Shown: positions 1 through 8,223, counted from the first letter of the stretch. The stretch: 64,000 nt of DNA from Kitasatospora indigofera (GCF_014655955.1 NZ_BNBO01000050.1:1-64000), one strand, 5' to 3'. The notes: generated by a model from the letters alone, not told the origin. A program made the numbers and translations.

Positions 1-43
1 GCCGGCCCCCGCCGGGGAGCCGCCCGCTCCGGCGTGCCGGGAA

Positions 44-256
44 CTACCCCGCCACCTGCACCTTGTCGGCCTGGAGCCCCTTCGGGCCCTGGACCGCCTC
101 GAAGGTCACCTTCTGCCCCTCGGCCAGGGACTTGAAGCCGTCTCCCTCGATCGCCCGGAAGTGCACGAACAGGTCGGGGCCGGACTCCGGGGTGATGAAC
201 CCGTAGCCCTTCTCGTCGTTGAACCACTTCACCGTGCCGTTCTGCCGCTCCGCCAC
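44..256 (-). CDS. Cold-shock domain protein (CspA family)
   Basis: Single cold-shock domain of about 70 residues that binds single-stranded RNA or DNA in the cytoplasm as an RNA chaperone. The sequence shows GTVKWFNDEKGYGFI (RNP1 region) followed by DLFVHF (RNP2 region), and the QGPKGLQADKV tail typical of actinobacterial members. Two GTG codons could start it, at 262 and 256. The ribosome-binding sequence AGGAG lies 1 nt from the first and 7 nt from the second, so 256 (MAERQNGTVKWF) is preferred. It appears monocistronic, with GC-rich sequence on both sides. The family assignment is firm. Whether it is cold-inducible or constitutive cannot be read here. Confidence 0.93.
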   Translation of the reverse strand: MAERQNGTVKWFNDEKGYGFITPESGPDLFVHFRAIEGDGFKSLAEGQKVTFEAVQGPKGLQADKVQVAG

Positions 257-449
257 AACCACTCCTGCCCGGAAGACCCGTGAATCGCAACACGGCGATC
301 ATGGCAGGGCCCGGGGCTCCGGCGAGGCCGCAACACAGGGCCGGCCGGCCCTTTCGGCCGGCGGTCACCCGGACCGGTGACCCGCGCGGCCGGTGTCGCG
401 CGCGGCCGGTGTCGCGCCCGTGCGCGCCGGCGCGGCCGCCTCCGGCCCG

Positions 450-932
450 TCAGTCCCGCAGGGCCGCCAACTGCGCCGCGAGGGTGTCGCTGTGCTGGAA
501 GGTCAGGCCGGCCAGGGCCACGTGCTTCCAGCGGACGGTGCCGTCGCCGTCCAGGATGAAGACCGAGCGGCGCAGGCCGAGGCCGGGGACGGCGATGCCG
601 TAGGCGCGGGCGATGGCGCGGTCGGTGTCGGCGAGCAGGGGGAAGGCCAGGCGGTGCTTGCGGGCGAAGCGCTCGTGGCTGTCGAGGTCCTGCGGGCTGA
701 CGCCCCAGACGGTGGCGCCGAGGTCCTTGAAGCGGTCCAGGTCCGAGGTGTACGAGCAGAGCTGCTTCGTGCAGACGGCGGTGTCGTCGCCGGGGTAGAA
801 GACCAGCACGAGCGGGCTGCCCTTGGCCTCGGTGAGGCGGTAGTCGCGGCGTTCGGCGATGTCCTCTTCGAGCAGGACGCCGGGCAGGGTGAACTCGGGG
901 GCCCGGCTGCCGGGCTCGGGGGGCTTGGGCAT
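450..932 (-). CDS. Peroxiredoxin (AhpC/TSA, BCP-like thiol peroxidase)
   Basis: A 160-residue thioredoxin-fold peroxidase that reduces hydrogen peroxide and organic hydroperoxides with thiol reductants in the cytoplasm. The fold entry 'GSRAPEFTLPG' is followed by VFYPGDDTAVCTKQLCSY, which carries the candidate peroxidatic Cys54 and a second Cys59 at the five-residue spacing of atypical 2-Cys BCP proteins. The usual PxxxTxxC reads GDDTAVC, so the conserved proline is displaced. Length matches the family. A GGAAGG sequence 9 nt before the ATG supports the start. It has no obvious operon partner: the next upstream gene on this strand is more than 370 bp away. Confidence 0.92.
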   Translation of the reverse strand: MPKPPEPGSRAPEFTLPGVLLEEDIAERRDYRLTEAKGSPLVLVFYPGDDTAVCTKQLCSYTSDLDRFKDLGATVWGVSPQDLDSHERFARKHRLAFPLLADTDRAIARAYGIAVPGLGLRRSVFILDGDGTVRWKHVALAGLTFQHSDTLAAQLAALRD

Positions 933-1304
933 GAGGGTGGCCTTCCGGGGGGATGGGGGACGTTTCGGGAAGGTGGGGCGAGGGTGCCGCGGCGACGGCG
1001 GTGGGGCCGCCGGTCGCCTCCTCGCACCTTACGCCGCAGGTGCGGGGTGCCCTTCGGCCGAGTGGTCCCCCCGCGCGCTCCGGGACCGGCGCGGGCGTGG
1101 CCCCGGCCCGGCGGAGGTGGGCCGGGGGCGGGGCCGGTGCCCGCCGGGCCGGGCAACGGGATTGCCGGCCGGGCGTCCCGGAGCCGCCGGCCGCCCGCCG
1201 GGCCCGGTGCGGAGATCCGCACGCCGGCGGCGGGTCGCCCGGGCGGGTGACGGTGGCCGGTGGGGACCCGGCCCGCTGCTCGCGGGCCGACGGCTCCTCG
1301 GCGG
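933..1304. other. Intergenic stretch without a supported gene
   Basis: About 370 bases of extremely GC-rich sequence between the peroxiredoxin start and the stop of the HxlR gene. I see no open frame with a ribosome-binding site and no long inverted repeat. It must hold the peroxiredoxin promoter, but no convincing -10/-35 pair could be picked out. Confidence 0.5.
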
Positions 1305-1658
1305 CTACCCCGCGGCGTCCCCGGCGCGGGCGGCCCTGATCTCGTCGAGGTGCGTCTCGGCCCAGCGGCAGAGCTCCGCCAGCAGGGGCGCGAGGGAGTC
1401 GCCGAGCGGCGTCAGCGAGTACTCGACGTGCGGCGGCAGGACGGGGAGGGACTCCCGGCGGACGATGCCGTCGGCCTCCAGGCCCCGGAGCGTCTGGGTG
1501 AGCATCTTCTGGCTGATCCCGCCGAGCGCCCGCCGGAGTTCGGCGTGCCGCAGGGTGCGGCCGCGCAGGGCGTAGAGGACCAGGGCGCTCCACCGGTCGG
1601 CGATCAGGCCGAGCACCTCGCGTGATCCGCACCGGGGGTCGAACACGTCGGGTTCCAT
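1305..1658 (-). CDS. HxlR-family winged-helix regulator
   Basis: A 117-residue DNA-binding protein of the HxlR (DUF24) class, the size of a single winged-helix domain. Residues 10-95 give the family pattern: CGSREVLGLIADRWSALVLY, then the recognition-helix region LRRALGGISQKMLTQTLRGL, then a wing ending in EYSLTPLG. The N-terminal cysteine (Cys10) is where thiol-sensing family members carry their redox cysteine, so redox control is possible but inferred. It is divergent from a NAD(P)-binding reductase at 1935, a very common pairing in which the regulator represses itself and the enzyme. A perfect 10-bp palindrome lies 28 bp upstream of this start. Confidence 0.9.
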   Translation of the reverse strand: MEPDVFDPRCGSREVLGLIADRWSALVLYALRGRTLRHAELRRALGGISQKMLTQTLRGLEADGIVRRESLPVLPPHVEYSLTPLGDSLAPLLAELCRWAETHLDEIRAARAGDAAG

Positions 1659-1685
1659 CGCTCTCCCCCGGGACAGGCACCGAAA

Positions 1686-1695
1686 AGTACGTACT
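1686..1695. promoter_or_regulatory. Candidate HxlR operator, perfect palindrome AGTACGTACT
   Basis: AGTACGTACT is its own reverse complement and sits in the divergent region between the HxlR gene (start 1658) and the reductase gene. HxlR proteins bind short palindromes that often contain GTAC or TAC half-sites, so this is the best candidate for the autoregulatory site. No binding evidence is available. Confidence 0.5.
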
Positions 1696-1934
1696 ACCGC
1701 CCCGGACGGTACCGCCCTACGGTCGGGTGCGGCAGCCGATCGGCCCGGGCGGACCGCGGGGCCGAGGGGCGGGCCGGGCCGAGGGCTCGTCCCCGCCCGG
1801 TGCCCGCCCCGGAGCAAGATCGGGAAGTGCCTGTCGGGGGCGCCGCCGACCGGCATGATCGGTCCGACGCCGTGGCCGCCGAACTCGCGGCCTCCGTACG
1901 GTGATGACGCATGGACGAGAAGGAGAGCAAGCGG

Positions 1935-2594
1935 ATGAGGATCGCGGTTCTGGGCACCGGAGAGGTCGGCCGCAGGCTGGCCGGCAAGCTCGCCTCGCTC
2001 GGCCACCAGGTCACCCTCGGCTCCCGGACGGCGGACAACGCCGAGGCGAAGCAGTGGGCCGCGGACAACGGTGGTGCGCACGGCACCTTCGCGGACGCCG
2101 CCGCGGCCGGGGACCTGGTGGTGAACGCCACCGGTGGCCTGGTCTCGATGGCGGTGCTGGAGGCGGCCGGCGCGGACAGTCTGCGCGGCAAGGTGCTGGT
2201 CGACGTGTCCAACGCCCTGGACTTCTCCGCCGGCTTCCCGCCCGGCGTCGTCACCCCGGACGGCGGCAGCCTCGCGGAGCAGCTGCAGAAGGCGTTCCCG
2301 GAGACCCGGGTGGTCAAGACCCTGAACACCATGAACAACACCGTGATGGTCGACCCCGGCCGGGTCCCCGGCCACCACAACGTGTTCGTCAGCGGCGACG
2401 ACGCGGGCGCCAAGGCGGAGGTCTCGGCGATCCTGGAGTCCTTCGGCTGGGCGCCGGACCGGATCATCGACCTGGGGGACCTGTCGAGTGCCCGCGCCAC
2501 CGAGCTGCTGATGCCGCTGTGGCTCCGGCTGTACGGGGTGCTCGGCCCGGTGGACTTCAACATCTCGGTGGTCACGGGGCCGCCCGCGGAGTGA
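1935..2594 (+). CDS. NAD(P)-binding oxidoreductase, F420-reductase-like
   Basis: A 219-residue Rossmann-fold protein of the NADPH-dependent F420 reductase-like family (COG2085). The N-terminus MRIAVLGTGEVGRRLAGKLA contains the GxGxxG dinucleotide-binding loop. The middle has VLVDVSNALD and RVVKTLNTMNN, both family hallmarks. It may use NADPH with F420 or another acceptor; the true substrate is unknown. The start at 1935 is preferred because AAGGAG lies 9 nt upstream. An in-frame ATG at 1911 would add MDEKESKR and follows a possible -10 box (TACGGT, 1897-1902), so it cannot be excluded. It is divergent from an HxlR regulator. A paralogue lies at 29472-30068. Confidence 0.88.
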   Translation: MRIAVLGTGEVGRRLAGKLASLGHQVTLGSRTADNAEAKQWAADNGGAHGTFADAAAAGDLVVNATGGLVSMAVLEAAGADSLRGKVLVDVSNALDFSAGFPPGVVTPDGGSLAEQLQKAFPETRVVKTLNTMNNTVMVDPGRVPGHHNVFVSGDDAGAKAEVSAILESFGWAPDRIIDLGDLSSARATELLMPLWLRLYGVLGPVDFNISVVTGPPAE

Positions 2595-2598
2595 CGTC

Positions 2599-2638
2599 GG
2601 TGCCCGGTGCCCGGTGCCCGGTGCCCGGTGCCCGGTGA
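2599..2638. repeat. Tandem heptamer repeat (GGTGCCC, about 5.5 copies)
   Basis: Perfect head-to-tail copies of a 7-base unit begin five bases after the stop codon of the reductase gene and grade into GGTGAC variants up to about 2680. The repeat is noncoding. It is one of several short tandem arrays near stop codons in this window. Confidence 0.85.
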
Positions 2639-2739
2639 CGGTGACGGTGGTCGGTCCCGGTCCCGGTGACGGTGCCGGGCACCGGCCGCGCCGCAGGCCG
2701 CCCGCCGGGCCCGGCCGCGGGCCGTCGTAGGGTCGGGGC

Positions 2740-3075
2740 ATGACCGTGCTGCGCTCCACCCTGCTGTTCGTCCTCGCCGCCGTCCTGGAGATCGGCGGTG
2801 CCTGGCTGGTCTGGCAGGGCGTGCGGGAGCACCGGGGGTGGGCCTGGGCCGGTGCGGGCGTGGTCGCGCTCGGGGCGTACGGCTTCGTCGCCACCCTCCA
2901 GCAGGACGCGAACTTCGGCCGGATCCTGGCGGCGTACGGCGGGGTGTTCGTGGCCGGCTCGCTGGCCTGGGGGATGGCGCTGGACGGCTACCGGCCTGAC
3001 CGCTACGACGTGGCCGGCGCCCTGGTCTGCCTGGCCGGCGTGGCGGTCATCATGTACGCCCCGCGCGGCAACTGA
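2740..3075 (+). CDS. YnfA/UPF0060-family membrane protein
   Basis: A small integral membrane protein of 111 residues with four hydrophobic segments, at roughly residues 5-25, 33-50, 62-82 and 87-106. It matches the UPF0060 family through AAVLEIGGAWLVWQGVREH near the N-terminus, GAYGFVATLQ in the middle and GRILAAYGGVFV before the third helix. The family resembles small multidrug-resistance transporters in topology, but its role is not established. It starts at an ATG shortly after the promoter region and has no clear operon partner. A 16-bp tandem repeat lies between its stop and that of the convergent aminotransferase. Confidence 0.9.
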   Translation: MTVLRSTLLFVLAAVLEIGGAWLVWQGVREHRGWAWAGAGVVALGAYGFVATLQQDANFGRILAAYGGVFVAGSLAWGMALDGYRPDRYDVAGALVCLAGVAVIMYAPRGN

Positions 3076-3106
3076 GGCCGGCGGGGCGTCCGGCCGCCGC
3101 GCCCCG

Positions 3107-3170
3107 CCGCCGCCGCGCCCTGCCGCCGCCGCGCCCTGCCGCCGCCGTGCCCTGCCGCCGCCGTGCCCTA
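3107..3170. repeat. Four tandem 16-bp repeats ending at a stop codon
   Basis: Four consecutive units of CCGCCGCCGYGCCCTG. Units 1-2 have C and units 3-4 have T at the variable position. The last unit ends in CTA, which is the TAG stop (read leftward) of the aminotransferase gene. The array fills the space between two convergent genes and could act as a GC-rich spacer or a replication-slippage hotspot. Confidence 0.85.
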
Positions 3171-4379
3171 CTGCCGGTACGTCGTCAGGAAGCGGCCGAT
3201 CCGGCTGATCGCCGTCTCCAGGTCGTCGGCGCGCGGGAGGGTGACGAAGCGGAAGTGGTCGGGGCGGGGCCAGTTGAAGCCGGTCCCCTGGACGATGTGG
3301 ATCTTCTCGCGGAGCAGCAGGTCCAGGACGAACTTCTCGTCGTCGACGATCTTGTGCACGGCCGGGTCGAGCTTGGCGAAGGCGTACAGCGCGCCCTTCG
3401 GCTTGACGCAGCTGACGCCGGGGATGTCGTTGAGGGCCCGCCAGGCGACGTCCCGCTGTTCGGCGAGCCGGCCGGTCGGCAGCACCAGGTCGTTGATGGA
3501 CTGGTGACCGCCGAGTGCCGCCTGCACGGCGTACTGGGCGGGGACGTTGGGGCACAGGCGCATGCCGGCCAGCATGGTCAGGCCCTCCAGGTAGTCCTTG
3601 GCGCGGGCCTTGGGGCCGGAGACGACCAGCCAGCCGCTGCGGAAGCCCGCCACCCGGTAGGACTTGGAGAGGCCGTTGAAGGTGAGGGTGACCACGTCGT
3701 CGGCGAGGGCGGCCAGGCAGTGGTGCTCGGTGCCGTCGTAGAGGATCTTGTCGTAGATCTCGTCGGCGAGGACCATCAGGTTGTGCCGCCGGGCCAGGTC
3801 GAGGATGCCCTCCAGCAGTTCCTTCGGGTAGACGGCGCCCGTCGGGTTGTTGGGGTTGATGACGACGATGGCCTTGGTGCGGTGGGAGATCTTGGAGGCG
3901 ATGTCGTCCAGGTCGGGGTACCAGTCGGCCTCCTCGTCGCAGAGGTAGTGCACGGCCTTGCCGCCGGCGAGCCGCACCACGGCCGTCCAGAGCGGGAAGT
4001 CGGGGGCCGGGACGAGTACTTCGTCGCCGTCGTCCACCAGGGCCTGCACGGACATCTGGATCAGCTCGGAGACGCCGTTGCCGAGGTAGACGTCGTCCAC
4101 CGTGACGCCGGCGACGCCGCGCTGCTGGTAGTACTGCACCACGGCGCGGCGGGCCGGCAGGATGCCGCGCGAGTCGCTGTAGCCGTGGGCGTTCGGGAGG
4201 TTGCGGACGATGTCCTGGATGATCTCCTCGGGCGCCTCGAAGCCGAAGGTGGCGGGGTTGCCGGTGTTCAGCCGCAGGACGCTGTGCCCGGCCTCCTCCA
4301 GCGCGTTCGCCTGGTCGACCACCGGCCCGCGGATCTCGTAGCAGACATCCTTGAGCTTGCTGGACTGGCGGAACTCCAT
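3168..4379 (-). CDS. PLP-dependent aminotransferase, alanine-transaminase type (AlaA-like)
   Basis: A 403-residue fold-type I (class I/II) aminotransferase, probably exchanging the amino group between alanine or a related amino acid and 2-oxoglutarate in the cytoplasm. Visible landmarks are RLNTGNPATFGFEAP near residue 40, HGYSDSRGILPAR (65-77), NPNNPTG (176-182), ADEIYDKILYD with Asp206 for the pyridine nitrogen, and FNGLSKSYRVAGFRSGW with the Schiff-base Lys239. GGGAGG 6 nt before the ATG at 4379 fixes the start; an upstream in-frame codon at 4409 is less likely. It is divergent from an HxlR regulator with a readable promoter/operator between them. Confidence 0.93.
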   Translation of the reverse strand: MEFRQSSKLKDVCYEIRGPVVDQANALEEAGHSVLRLNTGNPATFGFEAPEEIIQDIVRNLPNAHGYSDSRGILPARRAVVQYYQQRGVAGVTVDDVYLGNGVSELIQMSVQALVDDGDEVLVPAPDFPLWTAVVRLAGGKAVHYLCDEEADWYPDLDDIASKISHRTKAIVVINPNNPTGAVYPKELLEGILDLARRHNLMVLADEIYDKILYDGTEHHCLAALADDVVTLTFNGLSKSYRVAGFRSGWLVVSGPKARAKDYLEGLTMLAGMRLCPNVPAQYAVQAALGGHQSINDLVLPTGRLAEQRDVAWRALNDIPGVSCVKPKGALYAFAKLDPAVHKIVDDEKFVLDLLLREKIHIVQGTGFNWPRPDHFRFVTLPRADDLETAISRIGRFLTTYRQ

Positions 4380-4427
4380 CAGCGGCCTCCCGAGCCTCAC
4401 CCTCACCAACCTGGTCGCTTTGTTCTA

Positions 4428-4467
4428 CCAAGTAACCACTTGGAAAGTCCAACCTTTTGGCTATGCT
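4428..4467 (+). promoter_or_regulatory. Leaderless promoter with overlapping inverted repeat
   Basis: TTGGAA (4440-4445) and TATGCT (4462-4467) form a -35/-10 pair with a 16-bp spacer. The -10 box ends 7 nt before the ATG at 4475, so the mRNA should be leaderless. The inverted repeat CCAAGT-AACC-ACTTGG (4428-4443) covers the -35 box and is followed by another TCCAA half-site, as expected for autorepression by the HxlR protein. The divergent aminotransferase promoter must lie in the same region. Confidence 0.6.
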
Positions 4468-4474
4468 GATCCCC

Positions 4475-4870
4475 ATGTCACGCCGAAGCTACGACCAGTA
4501 CTGCGCCGTCGCCCGCGCCCTGGACGCGGTGGGGGAGCGCTGGAGCCTTCTGATCGTCCGTGAACTCCTCGGCGGCCCGCGCCGCTACACCGACCTGCAC
4601 GCCGACCTGCCCGGCGTCTCCACCGACATCCTCGCCGCCCGCCTCAAGCAGCTGGAGGCGGACGGCCTCGTCCTGCGCCGCAAGCTGGAGCGGCCCGCCA
4701 ACGCCGTGGTGTACGAGCTGACCGGGCGCGGCACCGCGCTGCGCCAGGTCGTCCTCGCGCTCGGGGAGTGGGGCACCGGCCTGCTCGGGGAGCAGCGCCC
4801 GACCGACGCCGTCCGGGAGCACTGGTTCGGCTCGCCGGCGGCGGTGCGGGCCGCCTCGGCCGGCGGCTGA
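4475..4870 (+). CDS. HxlR-family winged-helix regulator
   Basis: A 131-residue HxlR-class transcription factor. The pattern SYDQYCAVARALDAVGERWS-LLIVRELL is followed by GVSTDILAARLKQLEADGLV (recognition helix and wing) and YELTGRGTALR. Cys9 in QYC is in the usual N-terminal cysteine position. Upstream in-frame codons (TTG 4457, ATG 4463) exist, but a -10 box ending 7 nt before the ATG at 4475 argues for a leaderless start there. It probably controls itself and the divergent aminotransferase through the repeat at 4428-4443. The C-terminal extension after residue 110 is not conserved in the minimal domain. Confidence 0.9.
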   Translation: MSRRSYDQYCAVARALDAVGERWSLLIVRELLGGPRRYTDLHADLPGVSTDILAARLKQLEADGLVLRRKLERPANAVVYELTGRGTALRQVVLALGEWGTGLLGEQRPTDAVREHWFGSPAAVRAASAGG

Positions 4871-4945
4871 GCACCGGCTGGACGGGGAGCAGGTGGACGG
4901 GGAGCGGGTGGACGGTGCCGCCGGAGCGGGTCCGGACCGGCGGGG

Positions 4946-5920
4946 TCAGGCGTACCGCACGGAGGACTTGAGCGCCACGGCCAGCCAGTGGTGCGCCGAC
5001 CCCATGTCCGGCTCCCCGTCCGCCCGCAACTCGGCGGCCAGCGACCAGTAGCGCTCCATCCGGGTGTCCCGCCGCCCCGCCGTACGGTGGGCCAGCCCGC
5101 GGCGGAAGTCCGCCGTGTCGGTGCGGTGTTCGGCCGCCGCGTGGGCCTGGACGAAGCAGTCCAGCGCGCCGCCGGCGGCGGGCGGGCGGCCCGCCCGCAG
5201 CTCCTGCCCGGCCAGCTCGTACGCCTCGCCGAGCCCCTCGTACATCCGCACCGCGTCGCAGTCCGGCCCCGGGCCGGTCAGCTCCCGGATGGACGCGGCG
5301 GCGGCCCGGTCCGAGGCGAGCGCGTGCAGCCGGGCGTACGCCAGGGCCTGGCCCGGGGTCGGATCGCCCGGCAGCTCGGGCACGGCCGAGGCGACGATCG
5401 CCGACATCAGCCGGGCGGGCAGCCGGACCGGCAGGATCCGCCGCCAGAACGCCGCCAGGACGTCCGGGCCCGGCGGGTTCTCCAGGGCCTCGCCGAGCAG
5501 CTCCAGCCCCTCCGGCCCGGTGAGCTCGAAGGCCGCCAGGGTGGCCTCCCGCCAGCGCAGTTCCACCATCTGGCGACGGGTCTCCCGGCGTTGCCGGGCC
5601 AGTGCGCCGGCCAGTTCGGCCTCGCCGTGCAGGATCTCGGCGACCGCCGGCAGGGCCAGGCCCAGCGCCCGCAGCCGCCGGACCGTCCGCAGCCGCTCCA
5701 GCGCCCCGGCGCCGTACCGGCGGTGGCCGCCGGGGCTGCGCCCGGCCTCGGGCAGCAGCCCGGAGTCGGAGTAGAACCGGACGGTCTTCACACTGACCCC
5801 GGCCGCCTCGGCCAGCTCGCCGATGCTGTAGCCGGCCTGGTGCTCCGCCGCCGGGGCGTCCGGGGCGGCGGCCGGGCCGAGGAGCGCCGGCGGGTCCGCC
5901 GGCCGTGACGGTGCGTTCAT
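4946..5920 (-). CDS. MerR-family regulator with large C-terminal domain
   Basis: A 324-residue MerR-type regulator. After a low-complexity Ala/Pro tail, residues 30-100 hold the winged helix: GYSIGELAEAAGVSVKTVRF, then YSDSGLLPEAGRSPGGHRRY and a coiled helix RLRTVRRLRALGLALPAVAE. The C-terminal 200 residues are helical and lack an obvious effector motif; they are much longer than those of metal-sensing MerR proteins, suggesting a drug- or signal-binding domain. A GGGGGAAG element 7 nt before the ATG supports the start. No divergent target is attached: the neighbouring cupin is on the same strand about 140 bp upstream. Confidence 0.88.
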   Translation of the reverse strand: MNAPSRPADPPALLGPAAAPDAPAAEHQAGYSIGELAEAAGVSVKTVRFYSDSGLLPEAGRSPGGHRRYGAGALERLRTVRRLRALGLALPAVAEILHGEAELAGALARQRRETRRQMVELRWREATLAAFELTGPEGLELLGEALENPPGPDVLAAFWRRILPVRLPARLMSAIVASAVPELPGDPTPGQALAYARLHALASDRAAAASIRELTGPGPDCDAVRMYEGLGEAYELAGQELRAGRPPAAGGALDCFVQAHAAAEHRTDTADFRRGLAHRTAGRRDTRMERYWSLAAELRADGEPDMGSAHHWLAVALKSSVRYA

Positions 5921-6059
5921 TCCTGGCTTCCCCCTTGCCTTCGGATCTCCAGCATGACGCAGATCCGCCGCGGGGGCCGTCGGCCGGCCGGGCGGGGCGG
6001 GGGTGGGGGCCGGGCCGGGGCGGGCGCAGGGGGCGGGCGGCGGCCTGGGCCGCCGCCCG

Positions 6060-6434
6060 TCAGGAGGCCCACGGCGGGGTGAACACCGAGCCGTCGGGGA
6101 GGGTGGCGGTGAGCCCGGTGCTGGTGGTCACCCAGGCCTGCGCCGGCCGGTCGCCGGGGTTGTCGACCCGCAGGACGGTGCCGGCCGGGACGATCGCGGT
6201 GTCGCCGGGCAGCAGCGTGCGCGCCTGTTCGTCGAGGGTGATCAGCAGCGAGCCGTCGAGCAGCAGCAGGATCTCCTCGCGCCCGACGGTGTGCGGCACG
6301 CCCGCGCTGCCGGCCGGGACGTCCAGCCGCCAGGCGCACAGTTCGGTGCTGCCGGAGGCGGTGGACGCGTAGGAGGTGAAGCGGGCGCCGTGGATCTCGT
6401 GGACGGTGGCGGCGTCGGCGGGGACGAAGGGCAT
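6060..6434 (-). CDS. Cupin-domain protein
   Basis: A 124-residue single-cupin protein. The beta-barrel carries a first motif around GVPHTVGREEILLLLDGSLL and a second around PGDTAIVPAGTVLRVDNPGD. The metal-ligand set is reduced (one His and two Glu in motif 1, no His in motif 2), so metal-free ligand binding is as likely as catalysis. GAGGA 7 nt before the ATG marks the start. It is divergent from the MarR gene at 6557, with an array of inverted repeats between them, so it is a probable MarR target. Confidence 0.85.
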   Translation of the reverse strand: MPFVPADAATVHEIHGARFTSYASTASGSTELCAWRLDVPAGSAGVPHTVGREEILLLLDGSLLITLDEQARTLLPGDTAIVPAGTVLRVDNPGDRPAQAWVTTSTGLTATLPDGSVFTPPWAS

Positions 6435-6485
6435 GGCGGGTTCCTCTTCCGATGGGTCGGGCGAAGGCCGGTCGGCCGGGCAAAG

Positions 6486-6535
6486 TAGTCAAGATGCTTG
6501 ACTAGATGGTCAAGGGGATTGACCATCCTGTCAAG
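6486..6535. promoter_or_regulatory. Two perfect inverted repeats, candidate MarR operators
   Basis: TAGTCAAG-ATG-CTTGACTA (6486-6504) is a perfect 8-bp inverted repeat. ATGGTCAA-GGGGA-TTGACCAT (6506-6526) is a second, and a further GTCAAG half-site follows at 6530. All share the GTCAA core. TTGACC at 6519-6524 doubles as a -35 element for the MarR gene, with a weak -10 (CAGACT, 6544-6549) 7 nt before its ATG. Binding here would cover both divergent promoters. Confidence 0.65.
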
Positions 6536-6556
6536 TGCTCTGGCAGACTCCCTGCC

Positions 6557-7003
6557 ATGACCGAGAACGCCGACAGCTCCCTCGTCCCGCTGATCCTCGG
6601 CCTGGCCACGGACCTCGTGCAGGCCGTCGACGCCGGCGTCCGGGACCGCGGCTTCGACGACATCCGGCCCGCGCACGGCTTCGCCTTCGTCCGCCTCGCC
6701 CCGGACGGCGCCGGCGTCGGCGAGATCGCCGCCCACCTGGGCGTGACCAAGCAGGCGGCGAGCCAGCTGGTCGACGAACTCGTCCGCAAGGGCTACGTCG
6801 AGCGACGCCCGCACCCGACCGACGCCCGGGCCAGGCTGGTCGTCCTCACCGAACGCGGCTGGGCCTGCACCCGCGCCGCCGACGAGGCCGCCGCCGACGC
6901 CGTCCGCCCCTGGGCCGAGCTGCTCGGCGAGCGGCGGATCCGGGAGCTGCGCGAGGACCTGGCCCGGCTCGGCCCGTCCGGGCGGATCCGCCCGGTCTGG
7001 TGA
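6557..7003 (+). CDS. MarR-family regulator
   Basis: A 148-residue MarR-type dimeric winged-helix protein. After an N-terminal helix, residues about 50-90 read GVGEIAAHLGVTKQAASQLV, then DELVRKGYVERRPHPTDARA and LVVLTERG, the standard recognition helix and wing with the Asp-x-Arg hairpin. The ATG at 6557 gives a leaderless transcript; an in-frame codon at 6506 lies inside the operator array and is rejected. It is divergent from a cupin gene and is expected to repress both genes until a small ligand binds. Confidence 0.9.
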   Translation: MTENADSSLVPLILGLATDLVQAVDAGVRDRGFDDIRPAHGFAFVRLAPDGAGVGEIAAHLGVTKQAASQLVDELVRKGYVERRPHPTDARARLVVLTERGWACTRAADEAAADAVRPWAELLGERRIRELREDLARLGPSGRIRPVW

Positions 7004-7144
7004 CCGGTGCCGGCCGCCGGCCGCACCCGGCGGGTCGCGCGGCGGGTCGCGCGGCGGCCGGCCGGGGGCCGGAGCCCGGACGGGTTACGGACGGGTAGGG
7101 GCAGTCGCGGGCGCCCCGACCGGTCCGCGTACGATCGTCGCGCC

Positions 7145-8074
7145 ATGGAGAACTCAGCCACTTCCAGCGTGTCCCGCGGCCCCGGCCGCCCCGACCGCTA
7201 CGCCAGCTTCACCAGCTACGTCGCCGTCGGGGACTCCTTCACCGAGGGCATGTGCGACGACGTGCTCCCGAACGGCCGTTACCGCGGCTGGGCCGACCGG
7301 GTGGCCGCCCGGCTGGCCGCGGAGCAGCCCGGGGGCGCGGGCCTCCGGTACGCCAACCTCGCCGTGCGCGGCAAGCTGATCGGCCAGATCCACGACGAGC
7401 AGATCGGCGAGGCGGCGGGTCTGCGCGGCGAGCTGGTCACCCTGGCCGGCGGCCTGAACGACGTCCTGCGACCCGGCTGCGACGTCGACCGGGTGGAGGA
7501 GCTGCTCGGGCGGTCCGCCGCCGCGCTGCTCGACTCCGGCGCCGTCGTCGTCCTCTTCAGCAGCACCGACCCGACCCGCCGGCTGGGCGGCAGCGCCCGG
7601 CTGCTGCCCGCGATCCTGCGGATGAAGGCCTTCGTCGAGGGCCTCGCCGCCGATCCCAGGGTGGTGGTCGTCGACCTGTTCTCGGCCCCCTGCTTCGACG
7701 ACCCCAGGCTCTGGGCCGAGGACCGCCTGCACCTCTCGCCCGAGGGCCACCGCCGGGTCGCCGAGGCCGTCCTGGAGGCGCTCGGCCGCCCGGCCGGCTT
7801 CGACTGGCGGGCGCCGCTGCCGGCCGCCGCGCCGCCCGGCCGGCTCGCGAAGCTCCGGTCGGACCTGCGCTGGCTCGGCTCCCACCTCGGCCCGTGGATC
7901 GGCCGCCGCCTCACCGGCCGCTCCTCCGGCGACGGGATGACGGGCGCGCACTTCCGCCCGGAGCTCGGCCGGGTCGTCCCCACCGTGATCACCTGGCTGG
8001 GCATGCCGGCGGCGGGCGAGCGCCCCTGGGCGGACGACCTGCCGCACGGCGCGGCCCACGCCGAGGGGCGCTGA
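7145..8074 (+). CDS. SGNH/GDSL-family hydrolase
   Basis: A 309-residue SGNH-fold esterase or lipase. Block I is YVAVGDSFTEG (nucleophile Ser), block III appears as LAGGLNDVL (Gly and Asn of the oxyanion hole), and block V is DRLHLSPEGHRR with the catalytic Asp and His. No signal peptide is visible, so the enzyme seems cytoplasmic; the substrate is unknown. The C-terminal 70 residues after the catalytic block are an extension seen in many Streptomyces members. The ATG at 7145 follows a -10-like TACGAT (7130-7135), consistent with a very short leader. Longer in-frame starts upstream would be Arg-rich and unlikely. Confidence 0.9.
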   Translation: MENSATSSVSRGPGRPDRYASFTSYVAVGDSFTEGMCDDVLPNGRYRGWADRVAARLAAEQPGGAGLRYANLAVRGKLIGQIHDEQIGEAAGLRGELVTLAGGLNDVLRPGCDVDRVEELLGRSAAALLDSGAVVVLFSSTDPTRRLGGSARLLPAILRMKAFVEGLAADPRVVVVDLFSAPCFDDPRLWAEDRLHLSPEGHRRVAEAVLEALGRPAGFDWRAPLPAAAPPGRLAKLRSDLRWLGSHLGPWIGRRLTGRSSGDGMTGAHFRPELGRVVPTVITWLGMPAAGERPWADDLPHGAAHAEGR

Positions 8075-8223
8075 ACGGCGGCGGAGCCCCCGGCCCGGAC
8101 GGCCCTCGCGGCCGGCCGGGGCCCGGACGCCCGCGCCGTTCACCCCTGGCCATCACCCGGCGCCCGCCCTCGCGCAACCTGTAGAGTCGCTCGGCATCGG
8201 ACAGCGCGCACCCTGGGGGGACA

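Noticed and set aside
1305..2894. Extension of the HxlR gene far upstream in the same frame
   Set aside because: The upstream translation is Arg/Gly-rich and antisense to the reductase gene. The HxlR domain starts at the ATG at 1658.
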